Shown: positions 41,049-49,687, counted from the first letter of the stretch. The stretch is DNA of 64,000 bases from an uncultured Candidatus Melainabacteria bacterium (GCA_934691935.1 CAKUTH010000001.1:186001-250000), one strand, 5' to 3'. Made by a program: numbers and translations. The notes: generated from the sequence alone by a model not told the origin.

Positions 41049-44000
41049 TTAGATTAGTTTTTTTATTATATCCATTATTTCTTTATATTTTTTCTTATCA
41101 GTTATGTTTTTAAGTTGCTCAATAGACTTTTCTATAAATTTATCTCGTTCATTTTGATTATTTTGGAAGTATGTTTTTACACTATCTAACGATGATGGTT
41201 TGATATATCTTAAAATTTCTATGTTTATTTCACTAAAATCAATATCATCATAATGAGAACTAATTTTTATAATCATAAGATTATCATTATAATTTTCTTT
41301 GAAATTGTAATCCATAATTTGTTCAAAATAGTTTTCTTTATATGTATCCAAATCTTCAATTAAGTCATATATAACTTTTTTACTTGTTAATTTATTATTT
41401 TTTATAAAGTAATCAATTAAACTTAATAGCTGAAGCAAAGTTACATTATAAGGGAAATACCCAACTCTGCCAGAATTAAAAACCAACTCATTTTTTAATA
41501 ATAAAAGAACTTTTTGAACTAATTCTTTATCTATTTTTACAATTTTAGAGAATATAGATTGAAATAGAATATCTACATACTGCTTAGTTGAACAATTTTC
41601 TAAAAGATTATGAGCTATACCATATAAATCATCTTGCTCAATGATAAATGGGTATATATAAGTAATAACAAATAATTTCCAATAAGGATCATTGTTTATT
41701 TTATTAACTAGTGATAGAAATTTCTTTTGATTTTTTAATTTATAAGAATTGTTAGAACTCTTTAAAATACCACAAATGTGTCTTAACATACAATCGTAAT
41801 TAAATGCTTTTGCAACATGAGCATCTATATTTATACTTTCTTCTATTGTTAAGTACAAGAGTTTTTCAAGTTGTTCACTATTAAGAAAATCTTTTTGAGG
41901 ATGATTTTTATTATAAACATCAACCAAGAAATAATATATTGTTTTATTTTTCGTATTATTAAAATTAAACTTATTTTCAAGTTCATTATTATTAACATAA
42001 TTAATTAATTTAATTAAATTATCAATGATTTCAAATATTTCTTCTTGGGAAAAATCAATTTTACTAAATAATTTAAAAAACAAGTGAAATTTACTATAAA
42101 AATTATTATCAATTTTATAATTAATAAATCCAGAAATAATATTTTTATATGCATTGATTAACCTTATTTTATCAACATCTGGTTTGTGTAATTTTAAAAT
42201 TGATGGAATATCCTTTAAATTTTTCTCTATATCCTTTTTATTGCAATTTTCAATAAGCATATAAAAATCAAAATAATCGAAACTAGGAACAACATTTGTC
42301 CCCCACATGAGTTTTTCTTTGTTAGCATCAACTTCCAAACCTGTCAAATAACTTATAAAAATGCCATCAAAAGCTTTACGGAAAATCTTTTTGTATTCTT
42401 CATAATATTCAAAAATATAAAAATTGTAATTACTATAAGCAAAAATCTCATTTAAATATCCATATAAATCATGTATATATGAATTAGAAGAACTACCCAC
42501 ATTTTTTACATATCGGTATGTCGTTGATAGCTTATCATAACTATCAGTTACATTACCATAAAGTTCTTTGAAAATATCAAAACTGGTTATATATTTAATA
42601 ATATCTTTAATTTCACTAGGGATAAATCGTTCAATTAAATCTTCAATATTAATTTTTAAATATTGATCTTTTATGTTTTCAATATCTTTATCATCTGATT
42701 TAAAATAATACTTATTGTGTAGTAGCTTTCCTAAATAAAACTGATTAAAGCTTGCAATTACATATAATATAAAATTATTATTTTTATTAGCTTCATAGGA
42801 AATTTTTTCAAATTCGTAATAAGCCTCTTTGTGTTTTCCTAATTTTATCAATAAGTAAGCTTTTTTGAATATATTAACATTGTTTTCAGAATAATCAATA
42901 TCTATATTTTTAAGTTCATTATTTATACCATCGGAATTGTATAATATAATATCTTTCAATTCTTCATTATTTGATGGGATTGGTTCTGTAGAGTATATTT
43001 TAGACCAAATATATTCTATTTTAGTTTTTTCATCTTTTGATATTTTATATAAATTTCTTAAATCATCTATTACATTTTGTAATTTATTCTCAATTACCGT
43101 ATCTTTTTCAGTTGAGCGATATTTATTATAAATATCGTATATTTGTTTTTTTATATCATCTTCAAGATAAGAGTTATCGTATAATAATTCCAAATATTTA
43201 TCATTGGAAAGATTTTTATCTATTAATACTATTTTAAATTTTAGTTCATTTAAACTTTTTATAAGGTATGGTTTTAAACCATATAGGCCATATTGCATAA
43301 ATACTTTTGGATTACATCCAAATACTTTAGCTAGAATATTATTGGGAATATAATTTAAGCACTCTAAATACTTTAATTTACGATAACAGTTTTCTATATA
43401 TTCGGAATTATCGTTAGAAACATTCTTTTTCTGTATAAAGTATAGTAACTTAAATAGTCTTTCACCATGTCCTTTTTCTAAGGCTTTGAGCTTATATTTT
43501 TTATTGTAATCAATTAAAATATCATCTGATACAAATTGTTTGATATCATCTTGAATTTCATCATAGTAAAGAGAAAAAATTCCCATTTCTTTTAAGTATT
43601 CAAATTTTACTCTTTTTTCTTCTTTTGATTTGTTGATATTTTTATATTCATCAGTATTCAATAAATATGCTGGCTGGCATGAATTACCTAATATATCATG
43701 TATCCATTGAAATAGTTTTCTAACATTTGCATCTTCAGCTGAAAAACCTAAAAAAAGAATTGTATTTGTTGCAATTAAGCCCTTTACAAATGTTTCAATT
43801 AATTTGAAATTATTTGAATATGTGTCATAATCTCGTTCTTTTAATACAATCTTATCAAGTTCTCCATGCATCTTTATAATTAAATTATTATTAGGAGCAA
43901 TGGCAAGATCTCTATCGCAAGAAACTTTTGAATAAGGTGTTTTTGCAATACTTTCAGCTGTTTTTTCTAACAAATCATCATAATTTGTCGTAATTATATG

Positions 44001-44387
44001 TTTGGGATCTAATTCAACAATTAAATAATTGATTGGATTTGGCTCCAGTTTATTAGAAAAGATATTGTGTAATTTATTATTGTATTCTTTTTCTCCAAAT
44101 TCATTAAAGTAGTATTGCGGGATTTTTAAACACTCATCTGTATTATAGTGAATTTTGTGTTTTTTTAGAATTTCTACTTGTTCTTCTGTTAAAGTTTCTT
44201 CTAGTTCCTCTGGGATTATCTTTTTTTCAATACCCAAATCTTGAGCTAGTTGATTAACTAAATCATTCCAACTTGGCAAATTTGAATTTTGTGAAACTCC
44301 AGCTCCAACAAAAACAATTAATTTCCCTTTTTGTTGTGCTTCTTGAATTTTTTTTATACTTGTTAATGTAAAATTCCTTAAATTCAT
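41049..44387 (-). CDS. SIR2-domain defence protein (DSR-like), 1112 aa
   Basis: N-terminal SIR2 fold, about residues 15-290: FVGAGVS (26-32), TTNYDDLLE with Asn135, KMHGELD with His174, and LFLGFSAEDANVRKL (211-225). Asn and His are the NAD-cleaving pair in defence sirtuins such as DSR2, ThsA and SIR2-HerA, so NAD depletion upon phage infection is the likely role. The remaining 820 residues are helical and repetitive, the probable sensor part. The long single-chain layout matches DSR1/DSR2, but sequence identity with them cannot be judged here. AAGGAA precedes the ATG. Confidence 0.85.
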   Translation of the reverse strand: MNLRNFTLTSIKKIQEAQQKGKLIVFVGAGVSQNSNLPSWNDLVNQLAQDLGIEKKIIPEELEETLTEEQVEILKKHKIHYNTDECLKIPQYYFNEFGEKEYNNKLHNIFSNKLEPNPINYLIVELDPKHIITTNYDDLLEKTAESIAKTPYSKVSCDRDLAIAPNNNLIIKMHGELDKIVLKERDYDTYSNNFKLIETFVKGLIATNTILFLGFSAEDANVRKLFQWIHDILGNSCQPAYLLNTDEYKNINKSKEEKRVKFEYLKEMGIFSLYYDEIQDDIKQFVSDDILIDYNKKYKLKALEKGHGERLFKLLYFIQKKNVSNDNSEYIENCYRKLKYLECLNYIPNNILAKVFGCNPKVFMQYGLYGLKPYLIKSLNELKFKIVLIDKNLSNDKYLELLYDNSYLEDDIKKQIYDIYNKYRSTEKDTVIENKLQNVIDDLRNLYKISKDEKTKIEYIWSKIYSTEPIPSNNEELKDIILYNSDGINNELKNIDIDYSENNVNIFKKAYLLIKLGKHKEAYYEFEKISYEANKNNNFILYVIASFNQFYLGKLLHNKYYFKSDDKDIENIKDQYLKINIEDLIERFIPSEIKDIIKYITSFDIFKELYGNVTDSYDKLSTTYRYVKNVGSSSNSYIHDLYGYLNEIFAYSNYNFYIFEYYEEYKKIFRKAFDGIFISYLTGLEVDANKEKLMWGTNVVPSFDYFDFYMLIENCNKKDIEKNLKDIPSILKLHKPDVDKIRLINAYKNIISGFINYKIDNNFYSKFHLFFKLFSKIDFSQEEIFEIIDNLIKLINYVNNNELENKFNFNNTKNKTIYYFLVDVYNKNHPQKDFLNSEQLEKLLYLTIEESINIDAHVAKAFNYDCMLRHICGILKSSNNSYKLKNQKKFLSLVNKINNDPYWKLFVITYIYPFIIEQDDLYGIAHNLLENCSTKQYVDILFQSIFSKIVKIDKELVQKVLLLLKNELVFNSGRVGYFPYNVTLLQLLSLIDYFIKNNKLTSKKVIYDLIEDLDTYKENYFEQIMDYNFKENYNDNLMIIKISSHYDDIDFSEINIEILRYIKPSSLDSVKTYFQNNQNERDKFIEKSIEQLKNITDKKKYKEIMDIIKKLI

Positions 44388-44465
44388 TTAACTTCCTTGA
44401 AATAATAAAACAAAAGAATATTGTAATAGTTTTTATTATTATAATTATAGCAAAAACAAGTTATT

Positions 44466-44543
44466 TTATTTCAGTAATTGCTTTAATTCATAAAATTTAT
44501 TAATTTCGTTTAATAATAGGTTCGAATTAAAATCTATTACCTG
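44466..44543 (-). other. Stranded 3' end of the recombinase gene
   Basis: Twenty-five codons and a TAA stop that continue the recombinase frame when the two GCCCCATA repeats are joined: after Met487-Gly488 the reading is QVIDFNSNLLLN, then EINKFYELKQLLK. The tail is a plausible amphipathic helix. In the integrated state it has no start and is not expressed from the recombinase transcript. Confidence 0.75.
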
Positions 44544-44550
44544 CCCCATA
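44543..44550. repeat. attR core of the integrated element
   Basis: GCCCCATA, identical to 33357-33364. Nine bases matching the T loop of tRNA-His (GGTTCGAAT) occur 15 nt to its left, and a tRNA-type terminator begins immediately to its right. Confidence 0.75.
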
Positions 44551-44583
44551 AAATAGACTTCGACTTTTGTCGGAGTCTATTTT
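44550..44583 (+). terminator. Displaced terminator, probably of tRNA-His
   Basis: AAAATAGACTTCGAC pairs with GTCGGAGTCTATTTT (one G-U) around TTTT. It abuts attR, so before insertion it lay directly after the tRNA-His CCA. It is symmetric and also ends transcripts from the other side. Confidence 0.8.
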
Positions 44584-44603
44584 ATATGTAAGATGAGGGA
44601 GAG

Positions 44604-44635
44604 AACCCATTACAAGACGGAGTCTTGTTTTGGTT
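44604..44635. repeat. Structured element downstream of tRNA terminator, copy 2
   Basis: AACC/GGTT outer stem around ACAAGAC-GGA-GTCTTGT (44612-44628). Compared with copy 1 at 17887, a G-C pair is replaced by A-T in the inner stem, preserving pairing. Positions 44584-44798 otherwise contain no gene that I can support. Confidence 0.55.
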
Positions 44636-44798
44636 CGAACGCGAGGTGGCAGAGGCTAAAGCACTTTCAAGTCAATTTTAGCTACACCCATAGAAAATGC
44701 TGTGACAAAAATCGCTATCTTTATTATTACATCTTGAAACAAAAAATTTGTCATGGTATAAATGCAACTATATCAGATTACAGATTAGGGAATTTTTT

Positions 44799-45131
44799 AT
44801 GAAAATTGCAAAGATATCTTATGGTCAAAACTTTTGTGGCAATGAAAACAATAATAGAAAATCTTTTTTGGATAATTTACATAGCCACGTCAAAAATTCA
44901 GCTGACATGACAGACACGATACTTGTTTCAAGAACAATTTTCAAAGGCTATCTTGGCATAATGACAGGCACAACCCTTGTGACGCTTGCAGGACTAGTTA
45001 ACAAAGCTAAGCATCCAAAAGTTTTCAAAGGCGTAATGGGAGCAGGACTAATTGCGTCATTATACGGCACTTGGGCTTTTGTCAGACCGTTTGTTTTAAA
45101 AGACGCAAAAGGCGTTGCAAAAACTAAATAA
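44799..45131 (+). CDS. Small two-helix membrane protein (110 aa)
   Basis: Not recognised. Hydrophobic segments lie at about residues 50-65 (YLGIMTGTTLVTLAGLV) and 76-95 (GVMGAGLIASLYGTWAFV). The N-terminus MKIAKISYGQNFCG resembles those of other unknown proteins here. I take the ATG at 44799, with AGGG 9 nt before it, rather than the one at 44748, whose extra 17 residues have no support. It is convergent with the outer-membrane factor gene, 1 nt apart. Confidence 0.55.
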   Translation: MKIAKISYGQNFCGNENNNRKSFLDNLHSHVKNSADMTDTILVSRTIFKGYLGIMTGTTLVTLAGLVNKAKHPKVFKGVMGAGLIASLYGTWAFVRPFVLKDAKGVAKTK

Positions 45132-45132
45132 G

Positions 45133-46485
45133 CTACAAACTATTACTAAAGAAATCTACACCACCAAGAGCTTGATAAAGATTTATCATCGCGATTATTT
45201 CATTAATTTTTAATGATACTTCTTGCTTTTGAATTATAAGTTCAACTTCTTTTTTGTACAAAACATCCAACAAATCTGATACACCAACCTGAATTTTTTG
45301 TTCTTCCAACGTCATATCTTGCTCACTCAAATTCAATCTTTCTTCAACTATTGAATGTCTTTTTGCTGTTGATTTGAGGGTATAAAGCGCATCGTTTGTT
45401 TCTTGAATAGATCTTAATATTGTTTTGTCATAATTTTGAATAGCAATTTCGTATTCATCTTTTTGCAATTTCAGCATCTGGATTTTTCTTCCACCAGTAA
45501 ACAAGTCCCAAGTTGGTGCAAGCGCTAAGTTTGCAAGAAATTTGTCTGAGCTTGAAAGGTTGTAAGCGTTGAATCCTAAAGTTCCCACAATATTGAAACT
45601 CGGTAAAAGTTCTCTTTTTGCAACTCTTACATCTATCCCGATTTTTTCAAGATTAAGTTCCGATTTGACACAATCTGGGCGTTTTAAAATTACATCTGTC
45701 TGAATAGTTTCAGGCACAACGATTTTTGCTTTTATGTTATCATAACTCGTTCTATCAATTTGCGCAAACGACCTGTCTGAAAGCAAAACGCTAATTTGAT
45801 TTTTCAAAACATCTTGTTTTTCAAGCAGATTATCTAATTCCTCTTTATAATTTGTCAGAGCCTTTTTTTCTTGGATTAAGTCATTAATATTTGCAGTTCC
45901 TAACTCATATTTTTCCTCAACAGCACCTATCACTTGCTTTTGTGTACTTATCAAATCTTTTTGCAACGCAATTAATTTGTCAGCTTTTATCAAATTGTAA
46001 TAATCTGTAGCAAACGCAGATGTCAAGTAAATGTATGCTGATTTTTCTTCTTGCTTTATCATTTCGTAACGTTTTTTCTGAGCTTTTGTTCGCAAAAAAT
46101 TTTTACCGTAAATATCAATTTCATAATTATATGACAATGGCAAAAGAAAACGAGTTTCAGTATAATCAGGGATTGTAAGTTTACCAAAGACTTCATCAGA
46201 AGAATGAAAAATCCTTCCAATATACCCGTCAAAACCAACGTAAGGCAACTGATTTGCTAACGAAATTTTAACAAGCCTTTGTGCCTCTTGAACCTTTAGG
46301 GATGATGCTTTCAAGTCATTGTTGTTTTGATAAACCGTTGTAAGATTTTTTATCAAAACATCATCGTTAAAGTTTTGCCAAAATGGCAAATTTAAATATC
46401 CAATTAAATAGTTGTCGGCGTTTTTTGCGTACCCTGGCGAACACAACATAAGTATTAGGGTTAATGTATAAATAAACTTTTTCAT
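45133..46485 (-). CDS. TolC/OprM-type outer-membrane efflux factor
   Basis: Outer-membrane channel of a tripartite pump, 450 residues. Signal peptide at 1-20 (MKKFIYTLTLILMLCSPGYA) without a lipobox Cys. The two outer_membrane efflux repeats are visible: NNDLKASSLKVQEAQRLVKI...LPYVGFDGY, and the second with RPDCVKSELNLEKIGIDVRVAKRELLPSFNI...LGFNAY. Divergent from a marR-emrA-emrB set and sharing its operator region, so it is probably their partner channel. Confidence 0.9.
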   Translation of the reverse strand: MKKFIYTLTLILMLCSPGYAKNADNYLIGYLNLPFWQNFNDDVLIKNLTTVYQNNNDLKASSLKVQEAQRLVKISLANQLPYVGFDGYIGRIFHSSDEVFGKLTIPDYTETRFLLPLSYNYEIDIYGKNFLRTKAQKKRYEMIKQEEKSAYIYLTSAFATDYYNLIKADKLIALQKDLISTQKQVIGAVEEKYELGTANINDLIQEKKALTNYKEELDNLLEKQDVLKNQISVLLSDRSFAQIDRTSYDNIKAKIVVPETIQTDVILKRPDCVKSELNLEKIGIDVRVAKRELLPSFNIVGTLGFNAYNLSSSDKFLANLALAPTWDLFTGGRKIQMLKLQKDEYEIAIQNYDKTILRSIQETNDALYTLKSTAKRHSIVEERLNLSEQDMTLEEQKIQVGVSDLLDVLYKKEVELIIQKQEVSLKINEIIAMINLYQALGGVDFFSNSL

Positions 46486-46496
46486 ATATTTCCTTC

Positions 46497-46510
46497 GTTA
46501 TTATAATAAC
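46497..46510. promoter_or_regulatory. MarR operator, copy 1 (outer-membrane factor side)
   Basis: GTTATTATAATAAC, a perfect 14-bp palindrome 12 nt upstream of the efflux factor ATG, containing a TATAAT in the minus orientation. A near-identical copy stands before marR. Confidence 0.8.
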
Positions 46511-46592
46511 ACAAAAATTAAAAAATAAAAGTATCTAGTTTATAAAATATTAATATTATTAACTTGTACCTATTGCAAATAAAAATTATTGA

Positions 46593-46606
46593 GTTATCAT
46601 AATAAC
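46593..46606. promoter_or_regulatory. MarR operator, copy 2 (marR side)
   Basis: GTTATCATAATAAC differs from copy 1 at one base. It overlaps the likely -10 of marR (TTGCAA at 46573-46578, 16-nt spacer, TATCAT at 46595-46600). Binding here would block marR-emrAB transcription. Confidence 0.8.
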
Positions 46607-46620
46607 AGGAGAACCCCAAA

Positions 46621-47067
46621 ATGCTTAACGATATATTCATCAAACTAATCGGCAATGCAATTGTACAAGCAGGCAGAGCTATCAAGGTACACAATCTTGA
46701 AATGTTCGCCAACAAAAACTTTAACATAACTCCAGAACAGTTTTTGGTACTGAGCATGCTTAACGACGATGCTGAACTTTATCAAAACAAACTGTGCGAA
46801 GAATTATACAAAGATAAGTCAAACATGGCTCGAATCCTTTCTGTTTTGGGGAAAAAGGGTTTAATAGAAAAATTTCAAACAACAGAAAATAAAAAACAGG
46901 TTAATAAAATAAAAATTACCCCAAAAGGCAAACAGGTACGCGACGAAATTACTCCGATTATGAAAAATTCTCGAGAGCACTATCTTGACGGAGTTACTCA
47001 AGACGAAATGTATACCTGCTTGAAAGTTCTCAGTAAAATACAAGAAAATTTAGCAAAAAAGGAATAA
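46621..47067 (+). CDS. MarR-family repressor
   Basis: 148 residues. Winged helix at about 40-110: ITPEQFLVLSMLNDD, KLCEELYKDKSNMARILSVLGKKGLIEK, and the wing NKIKITPKGKQV. Dimerisation helices at both ends. It heads a marR-emrA-emrB operon (2-nt gap, then 1-nt overlap), as in E. coli mprA/emrRAB, and is flanked by matched operators. Likely released by a toxic small-molecule ligand. Confidence 0.92.
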   Translation: MLNDIFIKLIGNAIVQAGRAIKVHNLEMFANKNFNITPEQFLVLSMLNDDAELYQNKLCEELYKDKSNMARILSVLGKKGLIEKFQTTENKKQVNKIKITPKGKQVRDEITPIMKNSREHYLDGVTQDEMYTCLKVLSKIQENLAKKE

Positions 47068-47069
47068 AA

Positions 47070-48134
47070 ATGGCAACAAATAAGAAATCGAAAGATTTTT
47101 TTAAGGAAGAAGCACTTAAACGTTTACAAGCAATAAAAAAGAGAAGAAAGAAAAAGAGAAAACCTTATCAAAAGAAAAGAATTGTAATCCCTGCAACGAT
47201 TATGACAATATTGTTGTTGTGCGGAATTCACTCGTTCTTAATCTCTTTAAAATACCAAAGCACCGACGACGCTTTTATCGAAGGTAGACTAATTAACGTT
47301 GCACCGAGAGTTTCGGGGCAAGTTATTGAGCTATATTTTGATGATAACGATTTTGTAAAACAAGGACAATTGCTTTTGGAACTTGACCCAAATGACTATC
47401 AAAACAAAGTTGACGAACTTGAAGCAAGCATAAAAGAAGCAAAAGCCAACACTGATACCTCATTCAATGATACCGAAAAATCTCAGGCTGATTTGGCTCA
47501 AGCAAATAAAAACTTGGATTTTGCGAAAAAAGATTACGAAAGATACAAAAAGTTGTCCAAAGACGGCTTATGTACAAAACAAGAACTCGATAGAGCGGAA
47601 ACAGCATATAAACAAGCCCTCGATAGAGAAAGAGCAATGGATGCGAGCTTGAAGTCATCTCAATCTAAACAAGACGCATCAAGTGCAAATATTGAAAAAT
47701 TAGAAGCACAACTTGAACAAGCAAAGCTCAATTTGTCTTACACAAAAATCTACGCGCCACAAGACGGGAATATTTCAGCCAGAAATGTAGAAAAAGGGAA
47801 TTATGTACAAGTAGGACAATCACTTACATCAATAGTTTCACCAAATATTTGGATAGTTGCAAACTTTAAAGAAACACAACTAACAAACATGAAGCAAGGA
47901 CAAGACGTTAGTATAAAAATCGATACCTACCCTAGGAAAAGATTTAAGGGAAAAGTTGATAGTATCCAAAGGGCGTCGGGTGCGAAATCGAGTCTATTCC
48001 CGCCAGAAAACGCTGTAGGCAGTTACATCAAAGTAGTACAGAGAATCCCTGTAAAAATTAGGTTTACAGAAGATATTTCCGACTACAATATCGCCCCTGG
48101 CATGAGCGTAATTCCAAAGGTTAAAATAAAATAA
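47070..48134 (+). CDS. emrA: HlyD/EmrA-type membrane fusion protein
   Basis: Periplasmic adaptor, 354 residues, with one N-terminal transmembrane helix (about 43-60) after an unusually basic start (KRRKKKRKPYQKKR). Lipoyl halves flank a long coiled-coil hairpin: INVAPRVSGQVIELYFDDND, then helices at 105-205, then YTKIYAPQDGNISARNVEKGNYVQVGQSL. The beta-barrel VANFKETQLTNMKQGQ follows. It links the EmrB pump to the outer-membrane factor encoded divergently. The stop overlaps emrB. Confidence 0.92.
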   Translation: MATNKKSKDFFKEEALKRLQAIKKRRKKKRKPYQKKRIVIPATIMTILLLCGIHSFLISLKYQSTDDAFIEGRLINVAPRVSGQVIELYFDDNDFVKQGQLLLELDPNDYQNKVDELEASIKEAKANTDTSFNDTEKSQADLAQANKNLDFAKKDYERYKKLSKDGLCTKQELDRAETAYKQALDRERAMDASLKSSQSKQDASSANIEKLEAQLEQAKLNLSYTKIYAPQDGNISARNVEKGNYVQVGQSLTSIVSPNIWIVANFKETQLTNMKQGQDVSIKIDTYPRKRFKGKVDSIQRASGAKSSLFPPENAVGSYIKVVQRIPVKIRFTEDISDYNIAPGMSVIPKVKIK

Positions 48135-49687
48135 TGGAAACCAAACCTCAAGAAGAAAAACAAATTCCATTGTGGCTAATGTCACTAATAGTTACAATGC
48201 CGACATTTTTCGCATTTTTAGCAACAAGCGCAACAAATGTTGCTCTACCGCATATTGCAGGATCGTTCGGGTCTACAAACGACGAAGCAAAATGGGTCGT
48301 TACGAGTTATATGATTGCAAACGGCATATTTTTACCGCTAACTGGTTGGCTGGAAAGAAGACTTGGACGTTTAGATTTTTTAAAAATATTTATTTCATTA
48401 TTCACTATCGGTTCAATTATTTGTGCACTTGCACCAAACCTGCTTATACTAATTCTTGGCAGACTAGTACAAGGTGTTGGGGGCGGGGTTTTAATGCCAT
48501 TATCACAATCAATTCTACTGCAAGAATATCCACGCGACAGAAAAGGTGATGCCATGGCGGTTTTCATCTTCGCCATAATGGTATCATCAATCATGGGTCC
48601 AACTGTTGGTGGTTGTTTGGTCGATTATTTTTCATGGCAATGGATTTTTATAATCAACATACCTATCGGAATTTTATCATTAATATTAATCCCGTTGGTA
48701 ATAAGAGATACGCAAAAACAACGCAAGAAAGAAAAAACTGACATCATTGGGTTTACTTTTCTTGTTTTGTGGTTGTTTTCAATGCAAGTTGTCTTGGACA
48801 AAGGTCAACAATACGGTTGGTTTGACTGCGACTGGATATGCTGGTTAAGTTTATTCTCCTTAGGTTGTATGATGTTCTTCGCAGTATGGGAACTCGAAAC
48901 AAACGAACCAATTGTTAATTTGCGGGTATTTAAAGATTTAAACTTCGTTGTCGGGACAATTTTAGGGGCGTTAATCAATATTATGTCCTGTGTCACAATA
49001 ATCCTCTTACCACAATTTTATCAAGGTTTGATGGGATATACAGCGTCCTTGACAGGTTTAGTTTTAGCAAGCAGGGTAATCGCCTGTTTTGCTCTCGTAT
49101 TTATCGGGAAATTATGCCAAATATATGACCTAAGACTGCTTATTGCTATTGGATTTCTCTCAATCGGTTCATCAATTGCAATATGCACAAACCTGAACCT
49201 TCAAGTCGCTCCTGGAACAATTTTTATTTCAAACGTATTATTCGGAATTGGCACAGTATTTACGCTCGTACCTATTTCCGCACTGGCACTCGGTACATTA
49301 CCGAAAGATAAAATTGCAGACGCGGCTGGTGTTCATAGCCTCTCAAAATGTGTGACTGGTTCAATGTTTACTTCACTTGCATCAAGTTTTGCAATCAGAT
49401 TGGCACAAGTTCACCAAACGTATTTAGTCAAAAACATGTCTATTAACAACCCAATTTTTATAAAACATTTTATGGAACTAAAACACGCATTTATGGTTAA
49501 CCACGCATCAATCACAGCCAGCAAACAGGCAAATGTAATACTTTACAAACAACTAATCGTTCAATCGCGCTTGTTTGCATTCACAGACATTTTTCAATTT
49601 GCAATGACTGTAACATTTCTAGCAATCCCTCTGATTTTCTTGTTAAAAGTAAGTTCAGACGCAAAAGCCCAAAAGAGTAAATCATAG
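48134..49687 (+). CDS. emrB: DHA2-family multidrug efflux pump, EmrB type
   Basis: Inner-membrane proton/drug antiporter with 14 transmembrane helices, 517 residues. LTGWLERRLGRLDFLK is the loop 2-3 motif, and GRLVQGVGGGVLMPLSQSIL and GPTVGGCLVDYFSWQWIFIINIPIG are motifs B and C of DHA2 proteins. Substrate range unknown. It ends the operon; a DedA gene lies convergent. Confidence 0.93.
   Translation: METKPQEEKQIPLWLMSLIVTMPTFFAFLATSATNVALPHIAGSFGSTNDEAKWVVTSYMIANGIFLPLTGWLERRLGRLDFLKIFISLFTIGSIICALAPNLLILILGRLVQGVGGGVLMPLSQSILLQEYPRDRKGDAMAVFIFAIMVSSIMGPTVGGCLVDYFSWQWIFIINIPIGILSLILIPLVIRDTQKQRKKEKTDIIGFTFLVLWLFSMQVVLDKGQQYGWFDCDWICWLSLFSLGCMMFFAVWELETNEPIVNLRVFKDLNFVVGTILGALINIMSCVTIILLPQFYQGLMGYTASLTGLVLASRVIACFALVFIGKLCQIYDLRLLIAIGFLSIGSSIAICTNLNLQVAPGTIFISNVLFGIGTVFTLVPISALALGTLPKDKIADAAGVHSLSKCVTGSMFTSLASSFAIRLAQVHQTYLVKNMSINNPIFIKHFMELKHAFMVNHASITASKQANVILYKQLIVQSRLFAFTDIFQFAMTVTFLAIPLIFLLKVSSDAKAQKSKS

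Larger units (their letters stand above)
33357..44550. mobile_element. 11.2-kb integrative element in tRNA-His with SIR2 cargo
   Basis: Bounded by GCCCCATA direct repeats in and beside tRNA-His. Contents from left: large serine recombinase, 54-aa protein, MerR-like regulator, an NA-KTKEGK family protein, a DUF4429-type PH-like protein, a membrane-anchored protein, an XRE regulator, two membrane proteins and a SIR2 protein. The DNA is visibly more AT-rich than its flanks. No conjugation, capsid or replication genes are seen, so it is a minimal integrative island that carries its own recombinase, perhaps mobilised by a helper. Confidence 0.8.

Noticed and set aside
41049..44387. The SIR2 protein as a metabolic protein deacetylase
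   Set aside because: It lacks the zinc-binding Cys pairs of deacetylating sirtuins and has the long helical C-terminus seen in defence NADases.
33364..44543. A prophage rather than a small integrative island
   Set aside because: No capsid, portal, terminase, tail or lysis genes are present between the attachment repeats.
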